From Numida meleagris (Eukaryota; Chordata; Aves; Galliformes; Numididae), in contig NC_034410.1 in the NCBI RefSeq assembly GCF_002078875.1, forward strand, positions 97,734,384 through 97,798,383: DNA of 64,000 nucleotides, in the 5' to 3' direction. The first letter of the stretch is position 1, and every line of letters starts with the position of its first letter. Below are positions 27,314-39,267 of the stretch, in pieces. The translations under genes and the position numbers were made by a program. Below the pieces are notes generated by a model, which saw only the letters and a program-made list of their open reading frames with translations, was not told where the DNA came from and did no database searches.

Positions 27314-27801
27314 CTGTACTGGGTCTCACTGGGATGGAGTTAGTTTGCTTGCCTGGCCTTGAGGCTTTCTATTTTTCCCACTTCTCCCCTGCAGTGAATA
27401 GGCTGGGGGTGGGCAGGAGGGGACGCAGCTGGGACAGCTGACCTAAACCCAAAAAAGGGATATTCCACACTGTGTGATGCCATGGTTAGCAACAAAAGTT
27501 CCATGAAAGGAGGAGGAAGGGAGGATGCCCATATGGGATTACGCAGTTTGTTTTCCCAAGTAACCATCAAGTGGGCCAAGCCCCCCTTTTTTTTCTCCAG
27601 AGAGTAACTAAGTGTGTGACTACTGATGTGAAATAGTGAATACATATCTTATTTGCCTTCCTTGCACACACAGCTTCTGCTTCACCTATCAGACTGCTTT
27701 TATGTCAACCCCCAAGTCTTCTTGCCCCCTTCTATTTTCTCCCTGTCTGTAACAGAAGTGGTGGAGCAAGCAGCCGTGGGGGTGCTTGGCTGCTGACCAC
27801 T
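27314..27801 (+). mobile_element. Degraded ERVL-like LTR, plus orientation
   Basis: The block begins with TACTGGGTCTCACTGGGATG, continues through a GGACAGCTGACCTAAACCC segment and GGGATATTCCACACTGTGTG (the U3 region of the avian ERVL-type LTR), and ends with a CTTTTATGTCAACCCCCAAG stretch followed by GGAGCAAGCAGCCGTGGGGG, matching the terminal part of the same LTR type. Where the intact family has a TATA box this copy reads AGCAACAAAAGTTC, so the box is mutated. The 3' end lacks a clean CA terminus and no target-site duplication is evident. It is older than the 32365-32894 LTR, and of the same broad family as 17464-17892 but in the opposite orientation. Confidence 0.72.
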
Positions 27802-28960
27802 ATCTCTATACCTTTAGTGCAAACACGCTCACGTGCACAGCACCCATTGTTACAGAACCTCACCATATAAGAGGATAATCAAACTATGAGGAAAAACTGG
27901 CTTAATTTTAGAATACATGAAGCACATCAGTACTAAATATATACATCGCTTGTGCAGACAGATAATTTTACATTACTGTGAAAGGCATAGCGACCTAGAA
28001 ATGCTCCTGAAGGGTATTCTAATTAATTTTTATGCCCCAGTTTTGACTAAACTGTTGTTACCTTAGTCTAATAAAGAAAGTCTGACAAATAGTAAAGTTA
28101 GCTACGTTCTATTGCCTTATAGTATTTTTCATTAAATACTGCTTTCCAACATTGAAAGGAAGAAAGAAACCACAAAGAATATCACAGTTAGCACTTATGT
28201 AAGCTTGCATCTTCAAAGCTGGGATTCTGACAGCAACCACTTTTCACTCCATATTTGGCATCACACCAATCAGTTCAACTGAAATGACATTCAGCCACGG
28301 GTAGATGGCCAAGTGACTTTATGAACTGTAACTTTACTTCCATATGCCATGGAAACACCTCACTGTTTAAACACATAAATTTTCCTAGTACCATTTAAAA
28401 GACAAGGAACACCCATCAGTGTTCTTTAAAATATTAGGATCAATAAGCTAATATCATTTGCTCAGTCACATTTCTTCTAGATATACTTCTGACTATTTCC
28501 TACCAATTTTACAGCAGCAGAAAAGATGATTCAAAATACTGGAGAAAAACACTAATGACAAAAAAATCCAGGACACAATATACTTGCTTATTTTGGAGCA
28601 GCTGAATCTCAATATCACCTCCACTCTTTCCTTGTGGTTTTTTTTTCATATAATAGGTGTTCTTTGTATCTTTCTAAAGTCAGAGGTCAGCACTCTTAAT
28701 TATAACATCCAAAAGAGAAGCCAAGACAGCTACGCAAAACAACAGATCACACCATCTTATTCAATGACAAGACATGATGTCAGTCACTCAAGAAAGCAAT
28801 CCCCTGCTAAAATTCATCTGCTAATTGAGACATAACCTTTGCTGTTACAGAAGATCTCTTTCCACTTTACCTACAAGTTTAATAAACTTGACATTGAAAA
28901 AGAGAAAAATAAACTTTATTCAAAATAAACAAAACTGTTCTCAAGCTTCAGACAGTAGCC

Positions 28961-29000
28961 AAAAAAAAAGGGGGGGGGGGGAATTAATAATAATAATAAA
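28961..29000. repeat. A9-G12 run followed by (AAT)n
   Basis: Nine A (28961-28969), twelve G (28970-28981) and then AAT repeats. It is an all-purine block on the plus strand, about 350 bp below the FN3-1 donor. Confidence 0.9.
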
Positions 29001-29352
29001 GAGAAACTAACCTGACTTCCCAAACATACACTAACAAGAGCAGAGAGTAATAAAAGGGAAAATGTTCAATGAAATACTGCATACCTAACAGTAAAAGTTG
29101 CTCCCTACAGCACTCTACTCTGATCACTTTAAGGCATAAACAAGTATGATTTAATCTATCAAATATTGTGGTACTGAAGGTTTATTTCAAAGTCATCCTA
29201 GCTGTCAAAAGCTAAGATGTTACACTTAGAAGAGTTCAGCCTTATTTCCTGCAGCTGGTTTAACATTGATAGTAAATGCTACTAGTAAAATAACTTAAGT
29301 TTTCAACTCCAGAGCAATGCTCATGACTTTCCAGTCACTTCTGAGTACTCAC

Positions 29353-29646
29353 CAGCACATTTCGTTCTTGTTTTGAGAGCTGGCCCGGGAGATCCAGTTC
29401 CTCCTTCACCTGGTCTTGTAAGTAACACACTGATCTCATATTCTGTGTCAGGATCCAGGTGCCCAATCTTATAGCTTGTGGAGTCCACAGGTTGTATGTC
29501 ATACCAGCTTCCACTTGAAGTTCGATACTCAACTTCCCTTTGAATAATGGGTCCGTCTCCATTGATGGAATTGGCATTCAACTGTATCCACAAGTAAGTT
29601 GCACCAACTGAGGACAGCTGTGGTGGAGCAATGGGAACTGGTGGCT
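29353..29646 (-). CDS. PTPRM: PTPRM exon encoding the first fibronectin type III domain
   Basis: This 294-bp exon encodes one complete FN3 repeat. Two bases complete a glutamate codon, followed by a proline-rich linker (PPVPIAPPQ) and the FN3 strands, with [16 protein letters not shown] early, the [20 protein letters not shown] stretch in the middle and [11 protein letters not shown] then TRTKCA at the end. The [10 protein letters not shown] segment separates PTPRM from PTPRK and PTPRT, which as I recall read NAPTYKL there. The acceptor is TATGCTTTAG and the donor GTGAGT. Both boundaries are phase 1, so the exon is symmetric. In the protein it follows the Ig domain and is the first of four FN3 spacers that set the intercellular distance. 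No conserved cysteine is missing and no frameshift is seen. The next FN3 exon is not in the window. Confidence 0.98.
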
Positions 29647-32359
29647 CTAAAGCATAAAGTCACAAAAAGCAGCTATGATTATACAGGTATTTTTTTCTAG
29701 CTTCTAAAACACTCAAACAAACAATGGATTTCATACTATGTCAGAGCTGAAGCCTGCATAAAAAATGCAGATATGAAGGAATTATTACTACAGATTATCC
29801 TGTTTTCCATAAATTCCAATATGCAAAGTCTTCTCCTTAGGCACTTAGAGATTTCAACTTGAAGCTTATGATCTATGCTGCATAACTTCATACTGCGTGT
29901 GACTTGAGTTCTCCTATTCACTTGACATTAAATGGAATCCTTTAACTTTCAATTTAAAATGAAAGCCGATCTCATGTTTCCTAATCAAAATACAATTCTT
30001 ACTGGATGTTAATATAATGCCTAGTCAAAAACAATATTTTTAAGTTAAAAATCATATTTTAGTCTATTCTTAAACATAACAGTGACTTCTGCCTGAAAAC
30101 ATAATTAATTATTTTCATTATTTTTCATGGACTGCAATACCCAGTCTTCCGAATTCTGAGTAAGCAGAATAAATACAGTATTTTTTAAGTTCTATACCCT
30201 GGTTAAGCAGAAAGAGCTTCTAAATGAGAGCTGGGGGAATTCTCAAGTCTACTATTTCATGTAATGGCTTATTTCCACTAACACACAGAAGCAACATTCT
30301 GTCTCACTAAGGAAGCGTAGATGTGATCTCAAGATAGTTTGCATACTAAAGACCTTAAAAGTGAGTAAGATTTTTAAACTTCTTTTTACTTATTATATGA
30401 TGGACATTTTATTTCAAATTAAGACTACAGAAATAATTTGCAGGCATCATCTCTTTTTAAAGCTACATAACACATTCATTTTTTTCCTGCTGATTAACCA
30501 CAGAATTACTCTGCTGTTTCAAGCATCACATCCGCATGAAATTCCCTTTCCCACTGGTTAAATACACTCAAGTACAATGAAACCAAGCAGCTGAAAGAAG
30601 GCAGTGTTTGATCCAATATTCTTAACATATCTATCAGCAAACACTGTCACCTTCTTAAGGCTACACAGAATACTTAATGAAAGCAGAACATTTGTCTTCC
30701 CTAAGCTGTAGATTCAGATTTATCCTCTTCTGCTAACCATCTCCCCAAGAGTTGAGATATAGGTAGTCAAACAGAAAAGATGATCAATGTATATATTTCA
30801 TTATTTTCCCAAGAACTTTGAAGCCAGATTTAAAGCAAAGAACATAAAAGAATGAAGCACTGGGGAGAAAGGAACTCTGGAAATAAGTATTAATATTTCC
30901 TGAGAAATAGCAGAATTGCTATTTTAACAAACTCGTAATCACCCTACAGATGCCACTTTCTTCTTTTTTTTTTTTTTTCCCCACATACAGAAAGAGCACT
31001 CAACTCACAGAGCACCAAGTATACTGAAGATCACCTACCATCTCCACAGAACAGTGGCGTTTCTAATTAGCACTGTACACTTTTACATAAACTTTAATCT
31101 GGACAATCTGCTACTAACTGCTGAAATATGACATCACAAAGTTGCAAACACAGGTGTTTACACCATACATTTTCATATTAATAAAACTGATTACCATGAT
31201 GAAGAACACAATACAATTGGCAACAATCTGGAACGTTACCAAAGACGCCTACTAATTAATACTGACTGGAATAGATATAATGATGGATTAAATACATTCC
31301 AGTGCATACAAGCAAAAGGAATATTGTTTACATTTTCAGATCACTAAGGAAAACACTGTTACAAGTCAGTAGCAATGCATGGCAAACCAATGCCAGTTTT
31401 TGCTTCAACACATACTGCAGTTTTCTTGAAAACAGGGCTCCTGAAGTATAGAAACGATGGCTTCATATGATGATAGTATGCCTGGAAACCGTTCTGACTT
31501 GACACAAAATGATTTAGCATCAATTTAAATCATTAGGCTGTTTTGTGAACCAAGACATGAAATGGAACTTTTATAGAACATCCTAAGGCATTTACTTAGC
31601 CATGCTGAAAGAACAGTTAATTACTTTCAAGTTTCAAATGCTACTAAAGGCTGCTGAAGTTCCATTCAAAATGCGAACTCAGGAGTTAGGTCGCTAAGGT
31701 TAGTGGTTACACCAATTCACTCCAAGTAATGCAAGTACTTGCAGTAGTATTTTATCATCTTTTTGTCCCTTGGGGCATATTTTCCATTCCTTTGTGGCCA
31801 AAGAGCAAAAGGTTAATTCAAGCTGTGTGATTCCAGCAAAGCCTGCGTACGGTACAGTTTATTTAATACTAGAAGTGTAGTTTAATACTACAAGTAGTCC
31901 TTCTATTGGAGATCAAAGTTACGCAGAATGAACCTTTAACTATAAATAGGATGCTCCTCATCAAGTGACAGGTTAAAAACATGACCATACACTTTTATAC
32001 AAACTGTGTACTATCAAATACAAAAAGCAGGTTCTTCCTTCAGTCAGAATTACTATTATTTTTTTTAGGATCCTGAGAAATTTTTATCACTTAGCCAGGT
32101 AAAGTACCAGAATGCATCAGCACCACCTTTAACTGAAAGCAGTTTCACTGGTGGTCACCAAGGTAGTATCAAATAAATAAAACTGAAAATTCTTTTCCAA
32201 TTAATACCTTTATAAACATGGTTCGATAGACCTGTCACTCTGTAACCATGTACAATCAGGGAAGGAATTTCAACTGATTGCAGAAGGTAGAAGTTCACAG
32301 CAACAGCACTTTAATATGATCATTCAGTTTTAAGAGTTCTTCCTTGTAGATCTCTTTTG

Positions 32360-32364
32360 TAACA
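32360..32364. repeat. Target-site duplication (left copy) of the solo LTR
   Basis: TAACA immediately precedes the LTR start and is repeated exactly at 32895-32899 after its end. A perfect 5-bp duplication supports integration as an intact provirus and fixes both LTR boundaries. Confidence 0.85.
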
Positions 32365-32894
32365 TGTCATGGTTTTATGATTTTCGGTTATTGGTACTCC
32401 ACATCATAACATCATGTAGTGAATGTACCTGGTCCTCAGAAGAGAAGGACTACTACATTCCCCACGGTACTTTGCTCCTCTGTTACCATTTTCCAGCCGG
32501 AGGGAAAAGATAAAAGCTCGCAGTATAAAAAACTTGCAGATCACGAGACCTCGTCCCTTTTTCCGCCGTCTCTCATCTTGGCAGCACCTCGCTCTCCAGC
32601 CGTCTTATCGTCGGTAGTAGAGTAAGGCCTACCTTGATTTTGGGACATTCTCTCTCTCTGTATTGGATTTATCAGCTTAAATTGTAATTATATTGTATTA
32701 TAGTGTGTTGTTTTGCATTCCAATATCTTATTTAGTAAATTAGTTTGTTTCTCCTCAGATTGTTGCTGCTGTTCTTTGCTCTCAGGGCCATCTCCTTACC
32801 CTTTTCCCCTTTTCCCTTTTCCCGGGGCGTGGACCCGTGGATCCCCCATCCCCTTCGTCACGGAACCGGGCCGAACGCCCGTAAACCGTTGACA
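32365..32894 (+). mobile_element. Solo LTR of an avian endogenous retrovirus, apparently young
   Basis: This 530-bp element begins TGTCA and ends TGACA, a perfect 5-bp inverted terminus of the TG...CA type used by retroviral LTRs. It is flanked on both sides by the same five bases, TAACA (32360-32364 and 32895-32899), a target-site duplication. A TATA box (TATAAAA) lies at 32524-32530 and a variant polyadenylation hexamer (AGTAAA) at 32734-32739, followed by a T/GT-rich stretch, which fits the U3-R-U5 order on the plus strand. Base composition changes sharply at its edges, and the last 130 bp contain CpG-rich sequence unlike the intron. No gag, pol or env sequence adjoins it, so it is a solo LTR left by recombination. 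It is antisense to PTPRM. The family is not named with confidence. Confidence 0.88.
32524..32530 (+). promoter_or_regulatory. TATA box of the solo LTR
   Basis: TATAAAA lies about 160 bp into the LTR, followed some 25-30 bp later by the presumed start of R near 32555. It would direct transcription on the plus strand, antisense to PTPRM. Activity is inference; only the motif and its position are seen. Confidence 0.6.
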
Positions 32895-32899
32895 TAACA
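32895..32899. repeat. Target-site duplication (right copy) of the solo LTR
   Basis: TAACA directly follows the LTR end and is identical to the left copy at 32360-32364. Confidence 0.85.
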
Positions 32900-34376
32900 G
32901 AAATAAATAAAGTCATTCAGTAAAATCCTTTAAAGATAAGTTTTTAAAATAGATATTAATTTAAAAAAAAAAAAGGACATTTATTCATAAGTTTCCATAA
33001 ATTCAATGCTTTTCACACTTTGGACAGACAAGTAACCTGTTCTTGAATTTTGAAATGAATGTCAACGGGCAAAATCCCTAGTGGAAAGAAAATACTGGCC
33101 ACTTTAGAAAAAGCCAGACGTCAAAGTCCAATGACTGCAGATGACAAAATGTTTTAGGCAGATCCTTTAACGTCACCCTACATTGATTCCATCAATTACA
33201 TTAAGTAAGAGAAAAAGACAAAGTCCTATGATAAGGAGCAGCCTCTCTCTTGTACAGAGGACAAAAAACTAAGCCACAGATGCATAGAAACCATTTATTC
33301 TTATGCACTTCTACATTAGTTGCAAACATACTTGAAACAGCAGCTCCTTTATTTACATTGCTCCATGCTTTAAATTATACAGAACTTCCAAACATTTTCT
33401 ACAAGATCCTAACATCTTTGTGCTTTGCAGTTCTTTTAAAATTTTAATAGGAAAGGGAAAGATATCACACTGAGATGCCAGTGGAGATAATGTAAATCTC
33501 AGAGCTTTAACTGATTTATAAAACACACAAAAATAGGCATTTATTGTCTGGGGCCCAGAAGAACTCACTTGAAATATGGAAAAATCTACTCTGGTAGTAA
33601 GTAGTAGTAACTTTATTTATTTTTGAAGTAAGAAATGCGGAGAATAGAGCCATGCTACATTTGGAGGAAAGAAATATCTATCCTGCAAGCTAATTTTAAT
33701 TAAACAGTGACTGTTAGAGAATGCCATGATAATCCCACGCAATATTATTTAGCACATTATGAGTACATCATGTAAATGATGGTAAAACAGGACATCAATC
33801 ATCTCTGATGCTATTTCCACACTAACCACTTACTATCTAATTATAAATCTTATTAAAATAATAATTGTCTTGAAATCAACTAAATCAGCTTTATATATAC
33901 AACTATACATAGGCAACTACCTATGTAGTTACACTAATCTATATAAGAGCATACAGACTGTGGTGCTTATCTTCTGACCAAGCAAACTATACTGATCCTT
34001 TGGAAACAGTGGAGAGCAGTGCCATTTTGCAGCATTTAATTGCAGGGTAACAAGTTCTCCCACTGATAACGCAAAAAAACAGTGATTCTGAGACACCACC
34101 ATTCTTTGCACACATTTTTTCAAAAAAGTCTTTACGTAACTCCTACCAAAATGTTTAATTATAAAAAATACCAGAATTAAACATTATCTATAAGCAGTAT
34201 GATGAATAAATCAGTAAATTTTATATTACTCCTTTTCTACTCCTTTTTCTGAGAACATTCCAGATGAAAACTTGACCAGAACTAGTACTCTAATGCTATT
34301 AAAATTACTTTTAAATTCGTCATTTAAGAAAATGTCACTGTTATAATTTATTTTGAAACATTATAGAATGTTTTCA

Positions 34377-34452
34377 GCATCCTTACACAAGACAGTTTGC
34401 AGGCACAATCTTGAGCATCCTTATGCAATACAGTTCACAGGTAAACCTGTTT
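34377..34452. repeat. Two-copy tandem duplication, 38-bp period
   Basis: Unit one starts GCATCCTTACACAAGACAGT (34377) and unit two GCATCCTTATGCAATACAGT (34415). The similarity continues through CAGG and then decays. No third copy is seen. Confidence 0.8.
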
Positions 34453-36793
34453 ATCTGGACATTAGTAAATACCCTGCAAAACTCTGCATTGTTATTATTC
34501 TCCATCCTTAATTAGGCAAAGACTGTTCCTTTCCCCAGACACACTTCTCCCAAACTCTGGTCACCAGTTCTCTGTTTTAAGCTGGCAGCACCTCAGTCTT
34601 CACTACACTTACTTCATTCTCATCCACCAACCTGACCAGACCAGTTTGAAGCCATCCACCCTTTCTGTTCTCACATTTGCTCTGCCATTTTTTTTTTTTT
34701 TCCTCTCCACACCACGGTCACTAACCCCATATTCCAAATATCTCTGAATTCCCATTCTGGTTTGTTGCTTGTTTACTTAGGCTGCATCTAAAAGCTGTGT
34801 CTGCTCCTGTTCTTCTAACCAAGCTTCTCCCTAACATCTGCTGTTCCTTCTTGCACTTCCAGGGCCTTTCCAGCCAGTTCCCTTTTCCACTGGCCTCTGC
34901 GTCCATTCTCACTCCTAAACACATATACATGCTTACACACATATGCAAGTATTTACATGCATATATATGCATGGAAAAGTGCTTCTGTTCTACCCCTGGT
35001 TTTCTTTCTCTCCTCCTAGTTCTTAGTGCTCATGTTGTCCCAATTTTCATCTACCTCCCTTCTCACTTCAAAACACCTCCTAGTTTGCCATTCTTTTCGG
35101 TTCCAGTTCTAACAGCCTCATCAAAGTGTGCAGCTCCTTGCTCTTGCACCACTCATGATCCCACATCATGCACATTTCTGCTTCACAGTACAACTTGAAG
35201 GAGGTGGAGGGCTGCACACCAAAAGCATGGGAGTGATAAGCTCCCAGCTCTGGATTCATGTGCCTGGATTCAGCCCAACCCACAGGAGCTCAGATCAGCA
35301 CCAGCATTTAAATTTCATCCACTGTATCTAAAATGCGGGGGGAGAAGAAAACTCAGAGAAGTATCCATTGCACATATCTAAATTGTTTTTTTTTTGTCTC
35401 GTAGATTGTAAGTTGATGACACTTGAAAGAAAGTATTTACAAGAGCTGAAAAACAGAAGTATTCTTGATGCAACAATTGCTCTCCTGAAAAATCCTACGT
35501 TCCTGCTTCAAATCCTAGTGTCTTCAATGCTGTCCTATGGAATGTTTGCTAAAATGGCTGAACTGTCTCAACTGTTTTATTTGGACATTTTCTCAAAACC
35601 TTCAGGCTGAGACACAAACCCATACTAAAAAATATCAGCCTGAAGTCAGTTTGCCAAAATTATGAGCATCTGAAGGCAGTACTTCATGACAAGTAACAGT
35701 AAAAAGAAATCGTAAAAAAAAAAAGGGCATAGGCAAACTGATGGATCCAGCATGAAAGATTCATTAGCAAAAGAGAAAACAGATCTACGGATCTGTGTAT
35801 ATTTAAGGTAGGATAGCGGCCAATACCTCAGATAAGCAATTTCCAACGTTTACTTCCCTTGTCTTTATCTGAAAATGATTTTGCCCTCCAGAATACAGTC
35901 TTTGTTCTGCAGGTTCAGATGATCTCCAGTACTGTTCCTGGTGTTAAATCTTTCATTTGAAAAGATGCAGACATTTAAGCTGCCAGCATTACAGATGGCT
36001 ACTTCTCTATGCCCTCGCTTAAAAATCTAACAAAATTCCCTTTAACCAATTTGACACCTAGGTTTACCTTGTTTGAACTCAATAAGCAGTCTGAACTCTG
36101 TAATAATCTGGTGTCTGCTCAGACAGGCTCATTCTGTTCCCCTAAATCCAATCTGTGTTGGATCTGCCCGCTATTAGAAAAATTCAACGCAGGGACTGTA
36201 TGTAGAAGTCTAATTTACTTCAGCAAATATGTTTAATCAGTTCCACCCTACTATTTTCCTTTTGCTCAATGTTTGATTACTTTTATGTCATCTATTAGAT
36301 ATAAACTGCTGTTTTTTTTTTTACAACAAGTGGGTGATCTGACAAGGCCAATTTCACGTCTCCCATTAGACAAAGTGACATTTCAATCCGATTCTCTGAC
36401 AAACTTAGATGAGGATACTGTGTAGTTTGAACACATGCACAATGACAAAGCACTTGTCTTTTCAGCCTTTCCTATCAGAACAAACACTTGGGTAAAATTG
36501 AAAATCTCCCATTTGGGATTTATTTAAATAGAGCAATCAATACTTTATTTCACCACTCTCTAAAGGGCATACAAGAGAACAGAAACAAGTTTTTAAAAAA
36601 ATCCTTTTTATTTCCTTCATGTTTAGAGCCCAGCTAATTGTTCACTGACAGGGGTTTTGCTCATTAACTAGACAATATTCATGTTTACAGTTCTTTAATA
36701 AGATAACATGGGATTAACTGACAGCTTTTTAATTGCTTTTCCCTCCTCCCCCCCAAAGCAAATAAACCTCGTTAGAACCATATCTGTTCAGGT

Positions 36794-36826
36794 AAAAAAA
36801 AAAAGAAAAAGAAAAAGAAAGAAAGG
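36794..36826. repeat. A-rich (AAAAAG)n simple repeat
   Basis: An A11 run is followed by AAAAAG and AAAG units. Confidence 0.9.
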
Positions 36827-37258
36827 AACATTTGCCAGCTTCTTATGTATCTATCATCCTCAAAATCAAGAGTTAATTCCTACTCCTTTGTGATTTTGGG
36901 TTTGGTTTGCAAGGCCTGATACTAACATTCTTCCTGCTGATTGCAAAAGTTCTCGGACCTGGTCTCCAGTCTGCACAACATCGTGTCAAGACAGAACTGC
37001 AAACTTTAAAGAGGTTTACATAAAAAAGCATTCAGAGTCCACTTACAGGAAGTTCCTATTTAGTGAAATTATGCTTACAATGAAGTAGCATGAACATTGT
37101 ACACAGTTGTAACGCTCTCTACTACGCATATGTTTTTAAGTCTCTACTTACAGGCAAAGACGTTTTGGAAAGAAAAACCTACTTCTCTATTTTCAATTTG
37201 TGTTACAAGTTCAGTAACCAAAATGAAAGAGAGCACAATAAATGTGATGAGATTTAGA

Positions 37259-37649
37259 ATAACGTGTCCAGTTCTGAGCTCCCTGGTGCAAAAAAGACAG
37301 GGATCTCCCAGGAGGAGTACAGCGGAGGGCCACAAAGATGATGGATGGCCTGGAGCATCTCCTGTACGAGGAAAGGCTGAGTAACCTGGGTCTGCTCAGC
37401 CTGGGGAAAAGAAGACTGAGAGGGGGATCTGATAAATGTTCATAAAAATCTAAATGGAGGTGGGAGACAAATGGATGAGGCCAGGCTTTGTGGTGTACAG
37501 TGATAGTACAAGGAGTCACAGAGTCCCCTTCTATGGAGATATTCAAAATCCATCTGGACCTTACTGTAGGGTACCTGCTTTAGCAGGGGGGTTGAACTTG
37601 ATGATCTCCTGAAGTCCCTTCTAAGCCCTGCAATTCTGTGATTCTGTGA
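37259..37649 (+). mobile_element. CR1 LINE 3' fragment
   Basis: It begins GTGTCCAGTTCTGAGCTCCC, has the GAGCATCTCCTGTACGAGGA and GGGTCTGCTCAGCCTGGGGA segments of ORF2, a CTTTAGCAGGGGGGTTGAAC 3' UTR and an ATTCTGTGATTCTGTGA tail. The coding frame is interrupted between 37430 and 37520. It lies in the intron between the Ig-2 and FN3-1 exons, antisense to PTPRM. Confidence 0.92.
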
Positions 37650-39267
37650 GACGAATCTCTAACTTAAAAACACTAGGTTTGACTCTCTTGTCAGCACTGC
37701 AATGCAATTCCAGGGAAATTCCACTTAGTCAGCTTAGTTACACCAGTGCAAATGAGAAGAGAATGAGATTCATCATTTCCAACAAAGTGAGGGGAGTAAT
37801 TACACCACTGTTTCTACACATACTATTATTAAGCCATCAGTAATTCCCAAATAGACTAAGCATTACATGCAATATGGGTATATGTACATTTCTCATTACT
37901 TATTGATGGTGATGGTCTAAAAATATATTGCTGCACTGAATTCAATCCATCAGCTTTGAATTCTGCCAACTAACATTGCAGAAAATCTGCTGAAAAAATA
38001 AGGAAATACAATTTCTTAATTATACACCATCAGTAAGAAAGCATATTTACTAATTAGCTCCTAGTGCTGCTGTTTCACATCTAAAGGTTTTACAGCACAA
38101 TGCTTAAAATGGGCCTTTTTAGGTCAGAAGGAATGACCTGCAGGTGCTCTCATAGAAGCTCCAATACAGGCAACAGGGATTACCATAATTACTTTTCCAC
38201 TCCACAAGTAGTTAATGGGATTACACCCTAAGGCTATCCAATTGCTCAGAGTGCTCAGTGCAAATTTTCTGAAAGAATCTGGATAAACACAAGTGCTTTA
38301 ATGATATGCTTCATAATTTCATCTACTACACCACAAAAGGAGCACTAATAAATTAAAAAACTCTAAATCAAAGAAACTGGGAGCACTTAACTACTTTGGC
38401 TTTCTGCATCTCCTGTCACTGACGCAGTCAATATCTCATCTGTCTCGTTCAGTCTCATTTCTTCCTCTGGTGTGCATTGCTGTAAAGTCTGAAAGATGCT
38501 TTATCATTCTTGGTGGGGCGTGTACGTTTCTTTTTTTGCAAATTATTTTCAGTAAGAGAAAAAGACCCTTTAGCCCTTCATCTCACTTTTACTTTGTTAG
38601 GCACAGAATGACCAAAAAGGAAAGACACATAGCACAATAATGTGGCTCACCAAAGTACGTGCTGCAAAATACCTTTTTTCTCCAAAAGAACAAAAATAAC
38701 ACTACATTCCTCCAAAATACTAGTATAAAGTAAGAAACAACCAAAATTGAATTAGGAAATTTTTTAGCACTGTTTTCTACAAGCAAGGACGTCTTTACAC
38801 CCATTCTATTCACATATAAGAGTTTCCTGATGTTTTAAAAAATCTCTCTCCACATGCTGGAATACGTGTATTTTATGTGTTCTCTTTTACCGTAAAGTTT
38901 TCAGATTTTGAAGTAAATATAGTTTTTTAAATTCTGCCTCCATGATGGAGGTAAATAGCCAGTATTAGATTCATTTCTTCCAAAAAAAGTCTTGCAGATA
39001 AGCTCTTAAAACCAGAAATGGTATCTGAAAGTGCATTTGAGGGAAATATTTAAATCAGCAATCCACAACTAACCAGTTAATTAGCCCTGGTTTCTTCTGT
39101 CATTTCCTTGCTCCAGCTAGATAAACTCCTCCAATTTACATGAACAGTCTATTTATTGAACGCCGTATCAGCTGTAACGAACTATGGGTGACACCCTTAG
39201 TGAACTAGCAATTGCAGGTTCTTATTCAATACAGAAAGCACCAAATAGTGATCTGATTGTGAAATAC

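Larger units (their letters stand above)
1..29352 (-). other. PTPRM: PTPRM intron downstream of the first FN3 exon (partial)
   Basis: This is the part of the intron after the 29353-29646 exon that lies in the window; its acceptor and the second FN3 exon are beyond position 1. An exon for a second FN3 domain (about 300 bp open on the minus strand) was looked for and not found. The stretch 1-12693 shows no gene or recognisable transposon, only poly-A runs (4410-4423, 8969-8985). The stretches 12812-16728, 17058-17463, 17893-18903, 19711-21373, 22336-25274, 25666-27313 and 27802-29352 likewise hold nothing I recognise beyond the simple repeats listed. The remaining sequence is CR1 and LTR remnants, each listed separately. 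Confidence 0.9.
29647..39267 (-). other. PTPRM: PTPRM intron between the Ig-2 and FN3-1 exons (complete, 9,621 bp)
   Basis: The intron is bounded by a GTATTT donor at the upper end and a TTTAG acceptor at the lower end on the minus strand, and it interrupts a glutamate codon after its first base. It contains the solo LTR at 32365-32894, one CR1 fragment at 37259-37649, a 38-bp tandem duplication at 34377-34452 and several homopolymers. The stretches 29647-32359, 32900-37258 and 37650-39267 have no gene that I can support. Confidence 0.93.

Noticed and set aside
17464..27801. Reading the two ERVL-like LTRs as the ends of one provirus
   Set aside because: They are in opposite orientation and the sequence between them shows no retroviral genes, only CR1 pieces and intron.
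1..29352. Search for the second FN3 exon of PTPRM
   Set aside because: No open minus-strand segment of about 100 codons with FN3 features was found, so the intron appears to extend beyond the window.
34797..35198. 133-codon open frame on the plus strand
   Set aside because: It lies in a C/T-rich stretch that suppresses stops. The translation is a serine/leucine/proline mix with no recognisable motif, and it is antisense to PTPRM.
35368..35610. 80-codon plus-strand frame preceded by a T-rich tract and TCGTAG, resembling a 3' splice site
   Set aside because: No protein family is recognised, no good downstream donor was noticed, and it is antisense to PTPRM. It could be a non-coding RNA exon, but nothing in the sequence supports that.
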